Source of the DNA: Lunularia cruciata
Lineage: Eukaryota > Streptophyta > Marchantiopsida > Lunulariales > Lunulariaceae
Assembly: GCA_948567375.1 (NCBI GenBank)
Contig: OX419755.1
Span: forward strand, 53,028,291-53,092,290
DNA length: 64,000 bases
Reading direction: 5' to 3'
Notes under the pieces: generated by a model
The model's input: only the letters and a program-made list of their open reading frames with translations
What the model was told of the DNA's origin: nothing
Database searches by the model: none
Made by a program: the position numbers and the translations under genes
Part shown: piece by piece, positions 1-13,395 of the stretch
How the letters are laid out: each line of letters opens with the position of its first letter
Position numbering within the stretch: the stretch's first letter is position 1

Positions 1-1691
1 CACGTGTCATGGTATGTGTTAGATCTTCTCCATATAAAATTTAGAAGTTACACTCCTTTGTATTTACAACTTTAAAGGTGCCAAATAAAAAGGCATGCAC
101 AACTCCAAAGGCCTCTTGTGCCAAAGGTATCCACAAGTAGGAATGCTCATTATATTCTCCAAAGATATCCACAATTTTAAATACCCCTAGTGCCAAAGGT
201 GTCTAAAGGTCTACTTCTTGTATTCCTTCCTTGGGAACTCTAAAATTTAAAATACTTGAGTCTTTGCTTCATACACCTTAATGCTAAAATTCTAGTGTCA
301 ATGGAAAGACCTTGAGAATATGCTTGTAATAAGATAAAGAGTGCTCCATTTGGACACATAATCATGAAAATATCAACCCCAAAGTGCATACAACAAAATT
401 CATAGAGGAAAAATCTCTTTAGAGTAAGATCCTTTGCTTTTCAAATCTTTGTACCTTTAAATGAGCAAATATAAATCCAAAGAATACCTGAGAAAGAGAT
501 GTACTTCCCTTAACATGACATTCTTCTATCACGTTCTTACTAAAATAAAATAAATCAAGACAAAATTGCAGCTTTTGTAAAAAGTGAGCACCACAATAAA
601 TCCACTTTCTGCATATGATTTGTTTCATGCTATTTGAATCAGAGAGGTTATGTACCAGGATTTGCACTATTCTTGGGTAACATGCTTGTAATATAGTTTA
701 AATTAAGGTCAAGGAGTGTAATCCTTCCAAATTATTATAGTCAAAGTGATGTTTTTGTATGTTTTGTAATTTAAACATGAGTAGATGTAATGAGGCAATT
801 AATTAGAAGTGCCCATGTATGTTGTCAAATTTAAATATGTAATTTATGCTTTTGCTATAAATATTTCTCAACAAGACAAAATTAGGTGATGTGTTACTAC
901 TAGCCATGAAGCACATGGTTGTGTGTTGCTAAAATATCTTGGCTATATTGGTCAAATTGACAATACACTTTGCAATATCAAGTGACCAAGAGTTGAGCTT
1001 AGTAAGCATTTCTATATCAAGAGAAAAGCAATGTGTTTCTTTAATAATCTTGTGAACATTAATTATGATGGTCTTGTATGTATGTGGATTCCAAATTTGT
1101 TTGTTTATTCTATTATGTTTAAAAATTGCAATTTAAGAACACAACTAATCACTAGTATGAATAATTTTTAAGTGGTGATAAAGGCATCATACATGAGAAT
1201 TTAATTAAAGATCTAGGTTAAATGGTATAGAAATGTTTGTGCTCCCACATGTAGATGGAAGAGAACTTTAGAATGGACAAATGGACAATTCATTGCAACG
1301 TGCATCCAACATTGCAACATGTACAAAGGTATGTCAAATTTAAGTGAGTGATTAATGGTGTAGAGATTTTTTTATAATATTTTTAATTGTATACACTAGC
1401 ATATATGACATATTTGCTCCAAAGTTTGAAGCTTCCTACTATTTGGCCAATTTTAATCACACTTCTTACTTGGATTTTCATCATAGACTTTGGAAATATT
1501 GTTCTTCTAGATTTGGTAAAAGTTTGTCAATGGTTGGACTTGTGACATGTAATACTGCTCATAATGACCTAAAAAAGATAACTTGTACTATAAATCCATC
1601 AAGTTTTTTGCTTTTTCTAGAAACTCTTCCTTAGTAGTGAAATCACTATAATAAGTGAAAGTAAACTAATACAAACCTTTGCTTTAAAATT

Positions 1692-1863
1692 CAAGCTTCT
1701 AATGCTTGTCTTAGAGTTTAGAATCTTTGTATTTGAAGCTTCTAATGCTTGTCTTTGAGTCTAGACTATCGAAAATTCAAGCTTCTAATGATTGTCTTTG
1801 AGTTTAGACTCTCAACAATTCAAGCTTTTTATGCTTGTCTTTGAGTTTAGACTCTTCTCTACT
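1692..1863. repeat. 43-bp tandem repeat, four copies
   Basis: The phrase CAAGCTTCTAATGCTTGTCT and the TTTAGACTC-type segment after it recur at 1692, 1735, 1778 and 1821, exactly 43 bases apart. Copies differ at a few positions (for example ATGATTG in copy 3 and CTTTTTATG in copy 4), so the array is old or drifting. A weaker fifth half-unit may follow near 1868. No gene is associated. Confidence 0.85.
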
Positions 1864-4800
1864 AAGTTTAAGCTTGTCTTTTAGCACTCTCAACTTTTGA
1901 CAATAAATATTTACTTGCTTGTGGAAGGTTTTGAGGATGAATTCCTTTCTAGTCTTTATTTTTTGTGCAATTCTAACAAAGGCTTGAGGAATTTTGGCTT
2001 GTATACAATCCTTTGTTTCTTAAGTAGTTTCCTTTGGACTTGTTAGCACTTGTGCATCCAATTTGATGATCATTATGATTAGAGTAATTTTCAAATTTGA
2101 TGATGGCATAAGAATGTAAGCAATCAACTTGTTTCTTAATTTAATCATAATACACCTTACTTTCAACTCTTTTAGAAATTATATTGTTTTGTAGCTGAAT
2201 ATTTTGTACATCTTTGGAATTATTGTCTATATGATTCTTGCTTGATGTTATCATCATCAAGGAAGTCAAAAGAGTGCATTCATTGGGCATTCCTCTAGGA
2301 TACATGCAATTTTTTTCTTCATGTAATATTTCTCAATCTCATAAAGAGAGTCTTCAAATATTGATTACCACACTTTTCTTAATAGCTTTTGTGTCACACT
2401 TTTGTTACTCTTATAATAATCCAAAAAGTGTGTAAGATTGATTGGTTTCATGGTCCTAAGATATGGGGTCTTGCAAACAACCTTTTGCCTCTTTACCATA
2501 GAAAGGAAATTCTCTATAGAAAGCTCCATGACCTTAATTGTAGAATGATACTAGCAAGATTCTTCATACACTTATATACGCCTTATGGAACTTTAAAATT
2601 GCTAATTTTTTTAATGAAATGAATACAAAACTCCATTGTAACCATGAGTTTAGCGTCAATTTCACTATGGAATTTTATTTTCTTAGAAATTAATTTCAAC
2701 ATACTAAGTTTCTCATGAGTAAAAACATTGCTACTACTTTGTGGACAAAACTATTATATTTTAAGAAAATGTTTGTATGTGAGATTAAGACTCAGTGGTT
2801 CAGCCAAGAATACAAACTACACATCATTGGAGCATTTTGCAACTAATGTGACTAGGTTTCCTTGTTATTGATCTCATAGCTTACCTGTCCTCCAATCTAT
2901 AGTTCTCTCTGACCAATTAGTATTTGGAAATTTTCTTTTTTGCTATAAACCCATGTTCCTAATTACATTCTAAATATGTATTACTTTGTTTTCTTCTACA
3001 AAGTAAATTAATATGGAGTCCAAATCTGTTGACTTTTAACATTTGTTGTGTTGGCCTTATACTATTAGGCACACTAGTACACGAGGAACCGATACTTAAC
3101 TAGTTGGTCAAAATAAAATCTATCTTTGGTTTTTGTATATTTTGCCTATTTAGTAGATTCATAGTGTCTATAGTCATAAACTATAGATCAATAAATTCTT
3201 TTATATTTTAATATGTTTCGTACATTGTCTCCAAGTTTGACTTATTGTTGAGCTTTTTATCCTACTTGGCTACTTTTAGGTCAAGTGATTATGTTGTCTT
3301 TAATATTAACACTCTACTTTGTTTGCTTTCTTCTTCAAAGTAATATACTATGTTCATTGTTCTTATCTAAATAGGCATAATGCCTCTACACACATTATTA
3401 GTACTTGGGTCTAAGATATCAACCATGTAAGAGAATTTGTAAAAAGTTACTCCATAAAGTTTGTACTAATCATGATCAAGGAGATGTTCAAAGCATAGAT
3501 TGACAAAATAGAAGATGTAAGTCAAAAGTGTATAGATTACAAATTTCAAGTTTTTTGCTTTAGTTCTGTTGTATATTATGAATAGATATGAACTTGAGTT
3601 GATGAGTTACAAAAATGTCCAAATATAAAGAAGAAAATGAAGAAATTAGAATTATTGGAAGTGCAATATGTAAGTATGATATTGCAAACAACAATTGTTT
3701 TTCAAGGTGGTTGTATTGTGGATAAAAGGCTTGGAAATTTGTTTAATAAAGTCAATCAGGTTGTTAATTAACTAATGGATAGAATGAAACCCAATGATGA
3801 AGATGGAGAGGAAATTCATACACTTTCATATACAAGCATGCATTCGATGAGAACTTGTTAAAAAAAGTTGAATTCTCTTAAATCATAAGAATTGAGAAAT
3901 AATTTTGGAGATAGAGTACTTATTTAGCAAATTGATGGTTAACTTATCTAACTAGACTACCCAATCCATATGAAGATTTATTAGTCTATTCTAAATATTT
4001 ATTCTTGAAACTTCCTTAGTATTTCTTTTAGTGTCTTTGGTAATTTTCTAATAATAACATTGAATCAATTAAATCATTGATTGTATTTTTCTTTCTAACT
4101 TTATATTCACTACAAATATCTTTAATTTTAGGCTCTTGGAATTATACACAAATCTTTAGCTTATATACTGTAGCTAATCTAAAATTATTATGTTTTATTC
4201 TATAGGAATTAATCACTTATTACCAATAGCCTCTTCAAACTTAGATTATAATGAAGAATTCTGAATTTTGATCATGGTTATTGAATGATTATATAATTTT
4301 GTTTGGGGTAAAATTTGTAAATTATGGCTAAATTAAATTCGGAATAGAGTTTTATTTATAGTAAATAAATATATAAATATATATATTGAACTAATTAATA
4401 TATTATTATTATTTAAATTGGTTTTATATATATACATTTCATGCAATTCATAGATTTAAGTTTCTAAGAAGATCCACCTTATGTAAGAACATTTTTTCCT
4501 GTTTTTAGTTCATGATTCATGTAATTGAAATCTATATCCAAATTAACATGTAATAAGTGGTATATAATATAATTAAAAGGTAAAGTAATTAGAAAAATAA
4601 TCATATGTTTTTTCACAATTGATAATTAAAAAGTCAGAATTTATATATTTATAATGTAATTTACATGTAAAGTTGATAAGTATATATAATATTTAATTTT
4701 TGTATTGTTTTATACATTTATGTGGTATTTTATCATTATAGTTATTCTATCCATGTTATGTCTTCTTCCTCTATCTTTTATTGTTTTCATATCTTTTAAT

Positions 4801-5912
4801 CTAAGGCATATAAGCTCTAATATATATTTTGTATGATAAATTTTAAATATTGTTTATTGTGAATATTAAATTTTTTTATAAATCTTATCAAATCATATTA
4901 ACCAATTATTTTTGGAATTAATAAATGGATGTTATTATTTCCATAATTTAGATATGAAGTTTATTTTTTCATAAACCATTTTTTATAGCTTGAAATTTTA
5001 TTTGTATGAATTATATACAAAATTTATTACCCTTTAATTATTTAGGAAATCAATTCCTATTTTTATTATCTTCTAATGATAATTGTATGAAACCATTTTA
5101 TTGAGTGTGTTTTGTTTTTCTAATTGTGTTCTATTTTTAAATTTAAAATTATTTAAATTTTAACTTTTTTTATGTTAAACTATTCTACTTATTTTACTGC
5201 TGATGTCGTTATGTAGTTGAGAGTGATATATAGATATAAAATATAACATATAGACTTAACATATACATTCCAATTGATGCTTGATTTGAAATTTGTTAAA
5301 CATCTGAATTGAATCTCATTATTAAATACAACAAGACTTCAATTATTTTTGTATAAGTTGTCTTGATGTCAGGTGATATTTACAGTTAGAATATACTATC
5401 ATGTATCCTCCTTTGTTGGCAATCTATACCCTAATCTATCATGCTTATATTAACATTATTTTCATGATATATGATGGAAGTTAGTATGAGTCTTGAGGAA
5501 AGTGTAATAGATGAAAGATATTGTTGAGTCATCATTGATATTTTGGAATTCTATTTGCTTTATGCTTTAATAGTTACAGATTTTATTGCATTACATACTT
5601 ACAATACCTCATTACAATTTACTCTTTGTTTTCTAATGATCATATCAAGGAACAGCAATAATACATTCCAATCTTATATAATTGTTTTTATTTGTATTTG
5701 TTGGAAATAACTACACAAGGCCGTCCTTGCCATGATTACTCTTATCGTGAGGATATATGTGTGAAAGCCTATGTGCATTGAAACCTGAGTACCACTTTAG
5801 GTACCATCATCTGAGTCCACCGTTGTTACTACCAGCAGTATGGATTACAGTTAGTGAATCGTATTTCAGGCTCTTCCTAGATGAAGCGTATGTCTAGTTC
5901 CACAACTCGCAG

Positions 5913-6025
5913 TGAAACGGGAACAGGACAATAAAGCGCTTGAGGATGATAGTAAGGGATTAGAATGGGAGGACTCGTCGTCTGATGATTGGAGGCAGAA
6001 AACACTTCCTAAAGAATCAAAATAA
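5913..6025 (+). pseudogene. exon-like island, possible 3'-terminal exon remnant
   Basis: About 300 bases (5,705-6,025) stand out from the AT-rich surroundings by higher GC. A pyrimidine/C-containing stretch ending in CAG at 5,910-5,912 could be a splice acceptor. Downstream an open frame in codon phase 5,915 runs 36 sense codons to TAA at 6,023-6,025. It reads as an acidic, serine-rich tail (LEWEDSSSDDWRQK in the middle). AATAAA at 6,021-6,026 overlaps the stop. I do not recognise the protein and find no clear upstream exon, so this may be a gene fragment carried by an old insertion, or chance. Confidence 0.3.
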
Positions 6026-9000
6026 ATATTAAAAAATGGACATTATTATTTATTTGATTTTTAAATTTTGAACAAATGTTTCAGAATTATTATCTATATT
6101 TACACCATTCTTAAATCTCTTGATCTTTAAGTTTTAAGCTTAATTGTTATTCATTAGATAAAATTTAAATGTATATTTTATTAATTTGTTCTTTAAGTCC
6201 TTGAAGCATTATCATGGTATTATGTTTGAATTTGAGGGATAATATGGAATCAAACTACCTAATAAAATGACAAAAACTAGGTTTTTAGGTTTAGCCTATA
6301 TCATACTTATCAGATATGACTGACCTCATAATAACATGCTTGAGCTTTAACCCAACTAGTTTTCTAAGATGAATACAACTGAAAAGATAAAACAAGTAAA
6401 TAAATACTTTTAGAAGATGGTCTTAGCAAGTAACATTTCACTTGATAGATCCACACTTCTAAACTTGCTAAAAAAGAAAAAAGAAAAAAGAAAAATAAGG
6501 GAATGCCGCAACCAAAACAAAAAGGTAAATAAGAAGATGATTCAAATTGAAGTCAATAAGAAAGCTGAAGAGTTCTAATAAATATACAAATTACAATGGT
6601 GTGATAAAACTTCTACAAGGATAAATTTGATAAATTTCAGAGTAATATAGTAGTAAGATTAGTTCTACTTTGTGTTGCATGGTTGTAGGGCTTCAAGCGT
6701 GTGAATGTATGAAATAATCATTTTTTCTCAAATCATATTTGAGAATAATATATGAAATTTCAATAGTTTTTATATTTTTCACCAAATAAGTCATTGAGTT
6801 TGAGATTGAATAAGTCAGAATCACTCTTGATAGAACAATTGCATACCAAAACCTTAAGTACCAAGGGTGTAAAGGCATGGACATTGGTACTTTAGCATTA
6901 TGTATAATAATATTTTCACATCTAATTGTAGCATTAACCAATATCTTTCCTCTATTAGCTTGTAACACACTAGGATGTTAAATTAGTTACAAGAGGTATT
7001 TTGTAGTTTTTAGATAGTTACAACTAGTTAAGACTATTAATAACTAAATTAAAGACATCCAACTTAACAAAGTTGGTGGTCTAGGTCCAACCCTATAATG
7101 ATGCACACACATTATAAGAGCAAGTTTAAGTGCATCATTGTGCATGTTTGCCCTAATCTACCATTGGCTCACATAGCACATTTTGCAAATAAGATAAAAT
7201 AGCAAACCCAATAATTATTTCTATAATGTCTTTGTAACAAAGCACAAAATAACTAAGATATATTTACTTAATATGTCATTGCTAAATATCTAATTGCACC
7301 AATTAATTAACTTTAAATTGTTTTTTATTATAATAAAACCTCCAAATAGTATTCCATAAAAGTGTGATCTTTTAGTGAATTTTACATCTAAATTATATTG
7401 GAATTGGACCTCTATCTTAGTCTTTGTATGGTCAAATTGAATTACGATACAAGGGATTCCACACTATCATTAGCTTGACCAAATTAGATGATCTTTGGTA
7501 GTGGAAGTTTGTCAAGTTATTGAGTTTTATTTAACCTTGGAATGTATTATAATTTTTAATCAAGAGGATGTTATAGATTTCTATGCAATATAATTGGAAG
7601 CTTCTATAAGGAAGCATGTGCAGACCTTGTGAAGAACAAGGAATCAAAGATTCCTTAGCAAGGATAATTTAAATAAAGTACAGATTTCACCAAGTTACAA
7701 TGGCACTTGCTATAGTAAATTTAAAATATAGTAAATACTTATCAATTTTACTATAAAAAGTAAGTTTAACAAGTGTATAATGAGATTATGAAGTGTTGAA
7801 ATAATTTTTATTGAGCTTGGAGTGGATGAGGAGATGAGGCTAGGCAAATAATATTTATTAATTAAAGAGTAAGGTCTTTTACTTTAGATTGTTGCTATTA
7901 AGATATTAATCTTCAGAGCACCTTTAACTTTAGAGATCGGTTTGAATGTGAGCAAAGGTCTTTCTATGATGATATTGGTGAAGTTGTTGTCATATTATGC
8001 ATTTTTCTCACTCTAAACTAAGTACCTAAATATGGAGTCTATAAGTAGGAGGTTGAATCTAAACCTATAAAGAGTAGTCTAACCACTTGTGACCCCAACC
8101 ATAAGGTATCATACACCAATTTCAAAGCTTCATTTTTGATAGGGTAGGAAAAATGCAACCCAACTTGCAATTCACAATCAAAAAGTGCACTCTTTCTTGG
8201 TTGTTGGTTATAATTTCCAACATCATCAAAAAGAAATACTTGTCACACTTATGGAAAGGAAATTTAAGCTGAATGTTTGCACACCAATCCAAGCCAATTA
8301 GGTATACCATCAAGCATACAAAACATATAAAGGATCTAAAGAGAAGTAACTTAACAATAACTCTCCATGCTTTTGGTAAAAATGTACTTTATAGTCTACT
8401 TAATTTATCCAATAGTTTCTCCCAATGTGTACTCCAAGATTTGCTTCCAATTGTACTTTAGATAGAGAAGTTCTACACTTTTTTGTTGGTAAATATCTAC
8501 AAGACTCAAATTTAGATAAATTCTTATTTATAGATTTGATTCATATGTTTTAGGATACCATTCAAAATTTTGCAAGACAAGCAAGCACCAATTGGACCAT
8601 CATAACATTTGTGATAATCTCTTAAACCTATTATTAGATTTTTAGTTCAAACTTCAATCTCAAAATCCTCATCAAGGTCATGTCTTGGCTCTTGCATAAT
8701 TTTTGCCAAAGTTTTGTCCAAGGATTCATGTAAGCATTGGGAACAATTTTGCAAGCTATTATACTTCCATTCATGACTTCATATGGAAAAATTGTATTGA
8801 TTTGTAGTTGAAGATATAATAATTCATTGGAGCTTATAATAGTAATTTCATTGGAGTTTGTTGCATTAGATCTTATTGGTTGTAAACCCTAAGCAAATTA
8901 TATTTGACTCAATAGTTAGTAGTGCACTTGTCTAATAAAGTATGAATTTTGTCATTTTTAAGACAAATCCTTAAATATGCATCAATTCTCAAGTTGTGCT

Positions 9001-9635
9001 AACTTGTAAGCTTTACATACATAAGCATACTTAATACAAAATTGTGAATTTGGTATCTAAATTTAAAATCAATCCATAAAAATAGATCAATTCTCAAAAT
9101 GGTATAAATTTTAAGTTTTACATACATAGGTATACTTGATATAAGACTTTAAATCATCTATTTGTGATTCAAATGAAAGTTTTGCACAAAAGTATAAGAC
9201 CTAATCACCAAATTTTTTGGAAATTTTCACAAGCTCACAAGAAATAGAACTTAAGATATGAGCAAAGCCCAAAATGATTATAATATATATCCCAATTGCT
9301 TGATTTCAAGTTAGACAACTTCCATTGATCACATGAGGTTCAAAACCAACCCAATGTATCATTTCTTAACTACATCACAAGAAAAAATGTGTGTACTCTC
9401 CAAACTAGTTAAAAGATCATAAAAAGCTATTATGGAAATTTTGGAATCTCCCAAATTGTGCAACTTTGTGTTGTGATTTGCATAATTAGTGAAAAAGAAG
9501 TTTAGTATAGTTTATCTCCACATTATTGGAGTAGATTGTAGGATTGATCCCACGGTTCAGCTATTGTCATGTGAGTGATCTATGTACATGTATACAAATG
9601 GCCATGTGAATTACGGTCTTGTCATCTTTTAGTGC

Positions 9636-9638
<3 letters not shown>

Positions 9639-9688
<50 letters not shown>
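9639..9688. repeat. (TA)n microsatellite
   Basis: About 24 uninterrupted TA dinucleotides. It produces apparent open frames on both strands encoding alternating Tyr-Ile runs, which are artefacts of the repeat and not genes. Confidence 0.95.
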
Positions 9689-9691
<3 letters not shown>

Positions 9692-12199
9692 ATGGAAAGT
9701 TGATAGACTTGGGGTTTGTTTTAGTTTTAAGAGTCTCAAGTGGAAGGAGTACATGCAAGAGTAAGAGTTGTACCATGGCATGGGTGCTAGAGCATCAAAG
9801 GAAGCACTTGAGTAGGAGATGTCATGTGCTCCCAATTTGCCACTCTTGATTCCTTTTCTCATCAAACTTCAAATTTTACACTGTGATGTATTTTAGGGTT
9901 GGATCATAGTGCAATTTGAGCTTGCATTCATGCGGTCAATGATGGAAAGCACGGATCCAATTGTTCTTCCTATGCTTAATTATAATTAAGTTGCGGACTT
10001 GATAATATATATGCCCTTATAGATGGAGAAGAACGTCATCTAGTTTAATGGCTTCAAGTTGGAGTTGTGAGTTCCATTTGGCAAAAAGAGAAGTGTTGTG
10101 TATTTCTCCTTTGTAAATTTTGGAAGTGATGAAAAACAAACCAGGAGTGCATATTATGATGATAGGTTAGGTTGCCATTACTCCCCTACTTGGCAGAAGG
10201 AATACTAGAAACAAGAGTGGAGGGTTCTGATGGTTGAGTAAAATGCACTCAGACTAGTAGTGATAGATTTCCATATAATCCTGATCCGGAAACTCCACAG
10301 TTAGGCACCCTATGTGTTCCCAAAAAGAGAAAGGTAAAGTACAAGAATTCTTGGGTACAAATTAGATCCACTTCTTCCATTGATCATATCTCAAGCATAT
10401 TACTCACCCAAATCTCATATTTTTCATGTTCAAAGTGTAGGTTGTCTGCTCTTCTTTCAAACTAAGGTCTTGTTAACCCAATAAAACCTTGAAAAGGTCA
10501 CAAAACTTGCAAAATACTAGTCCTAAATTGGTTTTAGTCAATTACTTATATTTCAGACACTTTGCAACTCCTCTATTTGAGAGATAGACCTCCAAACTCC
10601 ACTCTTAAAACCTTGAGCAAGACTTTTGATGCATCTCCTTTTACTAAAGGATGTGAAGGGTGAAACCTCAAACTTGCACATAAGAAGATATAATAGTAAG
10701 CACAAGAAGTATAATAGGACCTAGATTCTACATCTTTGACTCCATGAACATAAGATTAAAATGAGCATCAATCCAGGCCCAAAAGTGATCATGGTGCAAA
10801 ATCTAAAGCTTGATGAGAAAAATTTATAGAGATGCATATTAGAAGCACATAACATTTCTCAATATCTTCACCCTTAGATGCTCTAAGTCCCATTAGTAGT
10901 CTTAGATGCTCCAACTTCTTTGCTCTACTCCCACTCAAAACTTGCAAGACTAAAACACACCTCTCCCAACCTATATACATCAAAGTTTTGGAAGAGGATG
11001 TGATCACAAGCCACACAATTACTTGAATGTCCATAGATTGCTCACATTGTACATGCTCAACCATTCACAAAATCTACCACAACATTATATAAGTAAACAA
11101 CATTAAATTACTTTTTCATTTGCTGAGCAAACCATAATTGACATAATCTCCAGAGTCCATTTTAGAGAAGTTTTTGCATAAACAACAGAATGACGAATCG
11201 AGTAGAGAATGAGAGACATGGAGAATGTAAGAGAGAGTTCTCCTTGAGTTAATATCTTTGATGTTGATCGCATTCTGAAGCCTTATTCTGGTTTTAGTTC
11301 TAAATGGTTAAAGTTTGGAAGTAATGTACGCTCTTTCTTTCTCTTAGACATGCTTTACGTATAGCCCTTTGCATTTTCTATCGAAACTTAAGGCACTAAA
11401 GGAAGTTCAGGTCTTTCTTGCATGCCTTATTATTATTCATCAAGTAAGTGGTATCAAGAAGTTTTGTCATTTTAGCATTTTATGTTACGGGGTATGCTAA
11501 TCTCTTGCCTCTAGAAAGTATACCTAAAATATGCCCATATACAGTTGGGAATTTACATTTCGATTGTGATTTGTTTGGTCTGTTTTGCATCTATGTTATG
11601 TGTAAAGCGACTTGAACTGCTGCATGTGGGTTTTAGGTTGTACATATTGATTCGTGATATCCTCGTGTTTCAGTTTAAGACTTTGCATGTCTATGTAAAG
11701 CCAATCTTAGAAGAAAGTTCTGGTAAAATGGACCCCGTGAAGTGTTACCCTAAAAATCAACGATCAATGGATACTCTATGAACGTCTACTCTCTTTTCAC
11801 CACATATGAAATCTATATATGGATGAAACCTTGGTTATGTGGAGGCCAAGCATTCGTCTAGTGGATGCCTCTGCATCGTGATACGAGCATTAAATGATTA
11901 CAACCCTCCCATTGCTACGTGGGTTCGGTAAAACATGAAGGTTTAGAAATGGACACAAACCAAAAATATGAGCGGACAAGCGATTTGAAGTCTACTAGTC
12001 TACAGACAGGCGTGTTATTATTAATGTGCGTAACCAAACATGTGATTCCCCGAAAGATTCGAACATTCAACGTACGTCACTCTCAAGCTTTCGCAGAAAG
12101 GTCAGAATTAGGTGCCGGACCAACACAAGAGACAGTTCCCGTCCTCAGGGTGCAGAGAAGAAAAGAGGAAAACTATATAGATGTCAACTGACATGATCT

Positions 12200-13395
12200 T
12201 TTGCAACGGTCACTTGTTGGTGGTATCCCACCTTAGCTGCAGCAAACGGTGAGATGGTGGAGCACCAAATACACTTTTGTAACGTACATTTCTTCTTATG
12301 CCGTTGAGGACGGCCTCCGCATGTAGTTTGACTGTGAACGGGAACCTCTATTTACGCAAGGATTCCCGGTAACCGGTTCTACCGGGTGGGTTTTGTCTCA
12401 TTACAGCGGGGGAATTATGACTTCGACTGGTTGCGGGCGCGATCATGAGACAAAGTAACGAATCCTTGCTCTGTCTGGCGAAAGCACCGACGTGGGACCT
12501 GACCTTCAAACTGGCGAAAGAAACTCCTTGACCGGGGGTAGGGTCTTATTTTAATAAGGCGAAAAGCACACCACCGTTGCGGAGCGTGCTACGCGGTATC
12601 CGTTCGTAGTCCTTGAGTTTCAATCGCCAGAGGATCCGAGCGTGAATATTCCAGTGGCGAAACTCGGCTTACGAGGGATCTGTAGTTTTGCCAGGCGTGC
12701 ATGGCGCTGAACTCCAAGAATACCTGGGATACTTCCTGTGTCGCGAGTGTGTTGTGTACTAGGGAGGTGTTCGTGAGCTCGGGAACGCAGAGAACCAGCA
12801 GGTGCAGAGAAGAAAGAACGAGTACGCGTGCAGCTTAGCGTTCGATGTTGGATTTTTTTCTGGGTTTGGCTCGAGCATCGGAGGTCTGATCCAAGTTTAG
12901 GTTTCGGAGACGATCAGAGGAGGAACTGGAATATTTGCGGTGGAAAAGGGCAAAGGGAATGCGCTTGGAAGCTGGAACAGCTTTTGGTGTGCGATTGATC
13001 ATTGGAGGTGGTGGTGTATCGACGATGATACGAGCGATTTGATTTGTTTCAGAGGTTGAAGCTCGGAGTTTACTACACTGGGATCAGGAGAAGGGGAGTA
13101 AGGAGCGGCGGCGGAGTGGTTGGTTACAAGAGAGTGTTTGTACGAGTTGAGGCAGGACGAGGTTTTGTTATACAGTAGAGGTCGTACGGAGAAGGTGAGG
13201 TGAGGTGAGGTGAGGATTGGCTTGGCAGCGAGCCATGGAGGCGAGGCGTAGATTGTAGAATAGTACATATTTGCATTCATTGAACGTGGGACTGGAAGTT
13301 GCAGTCAAAGGTGTTAGGACCGTGGAGGAGAGCACTTGCGGAGTAGTGGAGCTAGAATGCGTGAGGTAAAGCGGGAATAGTGAGACGACGCAGCC
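12200..13395 (+). promoter_or_regulatory. promoter and 5' leader region of the large gene
   Basis: Base composition rises from AT-rich to balanced or GC-rich between about 11.9 and 12.3 kb and stays so to the start codon at 13,396. No clear TATA box can be fixed, and the transcription start and any leader intron are not visible by eye. A GGTGA pentamer is repeated about four times at 13,194-13,215. The open frames on either strand here have no recognisable product and are treated as leader sequence. Confidence 0.4.
13193..13216. repeat. (GGTGA)n short tandem repeat in the presumed 5' leader
   Basis: GGTGA repeats about four times about 180 bases before the start codon. If transcribed, it lies in the 5' untranslated leader of the large gene. 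It could vary in copy number between individuals. Confidence 0.75.

Larger units (their letters stand above)
1..12200. other. AT-rich intergenic region without supported genes
   Basis: The first 12 kb is strongly AT-rich and the open frames are short and unconnected by plausible splice sites or recognisable domains. The stretch from about 4,300 to 5,200 is almost only A and T. I see no gene, RNA gene or intact mobile element here. The exceptions are a 43-bp tandem repeat near 1.7 kb, an exon-like island near 5.9 kb and a TA microsatellite near 9.65 kb, listed separately. The open frames at 10,789-11,064 (minus) and 11,545-12,191 (plus) match nothing I know and are not called. Confidence 0.6.

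Noticed and set aside
9567..9865. Open frames on both strands with Tyr-Ile runs
   Set aside because: They are produced by the TA microsatellite and have no conserved flanks.
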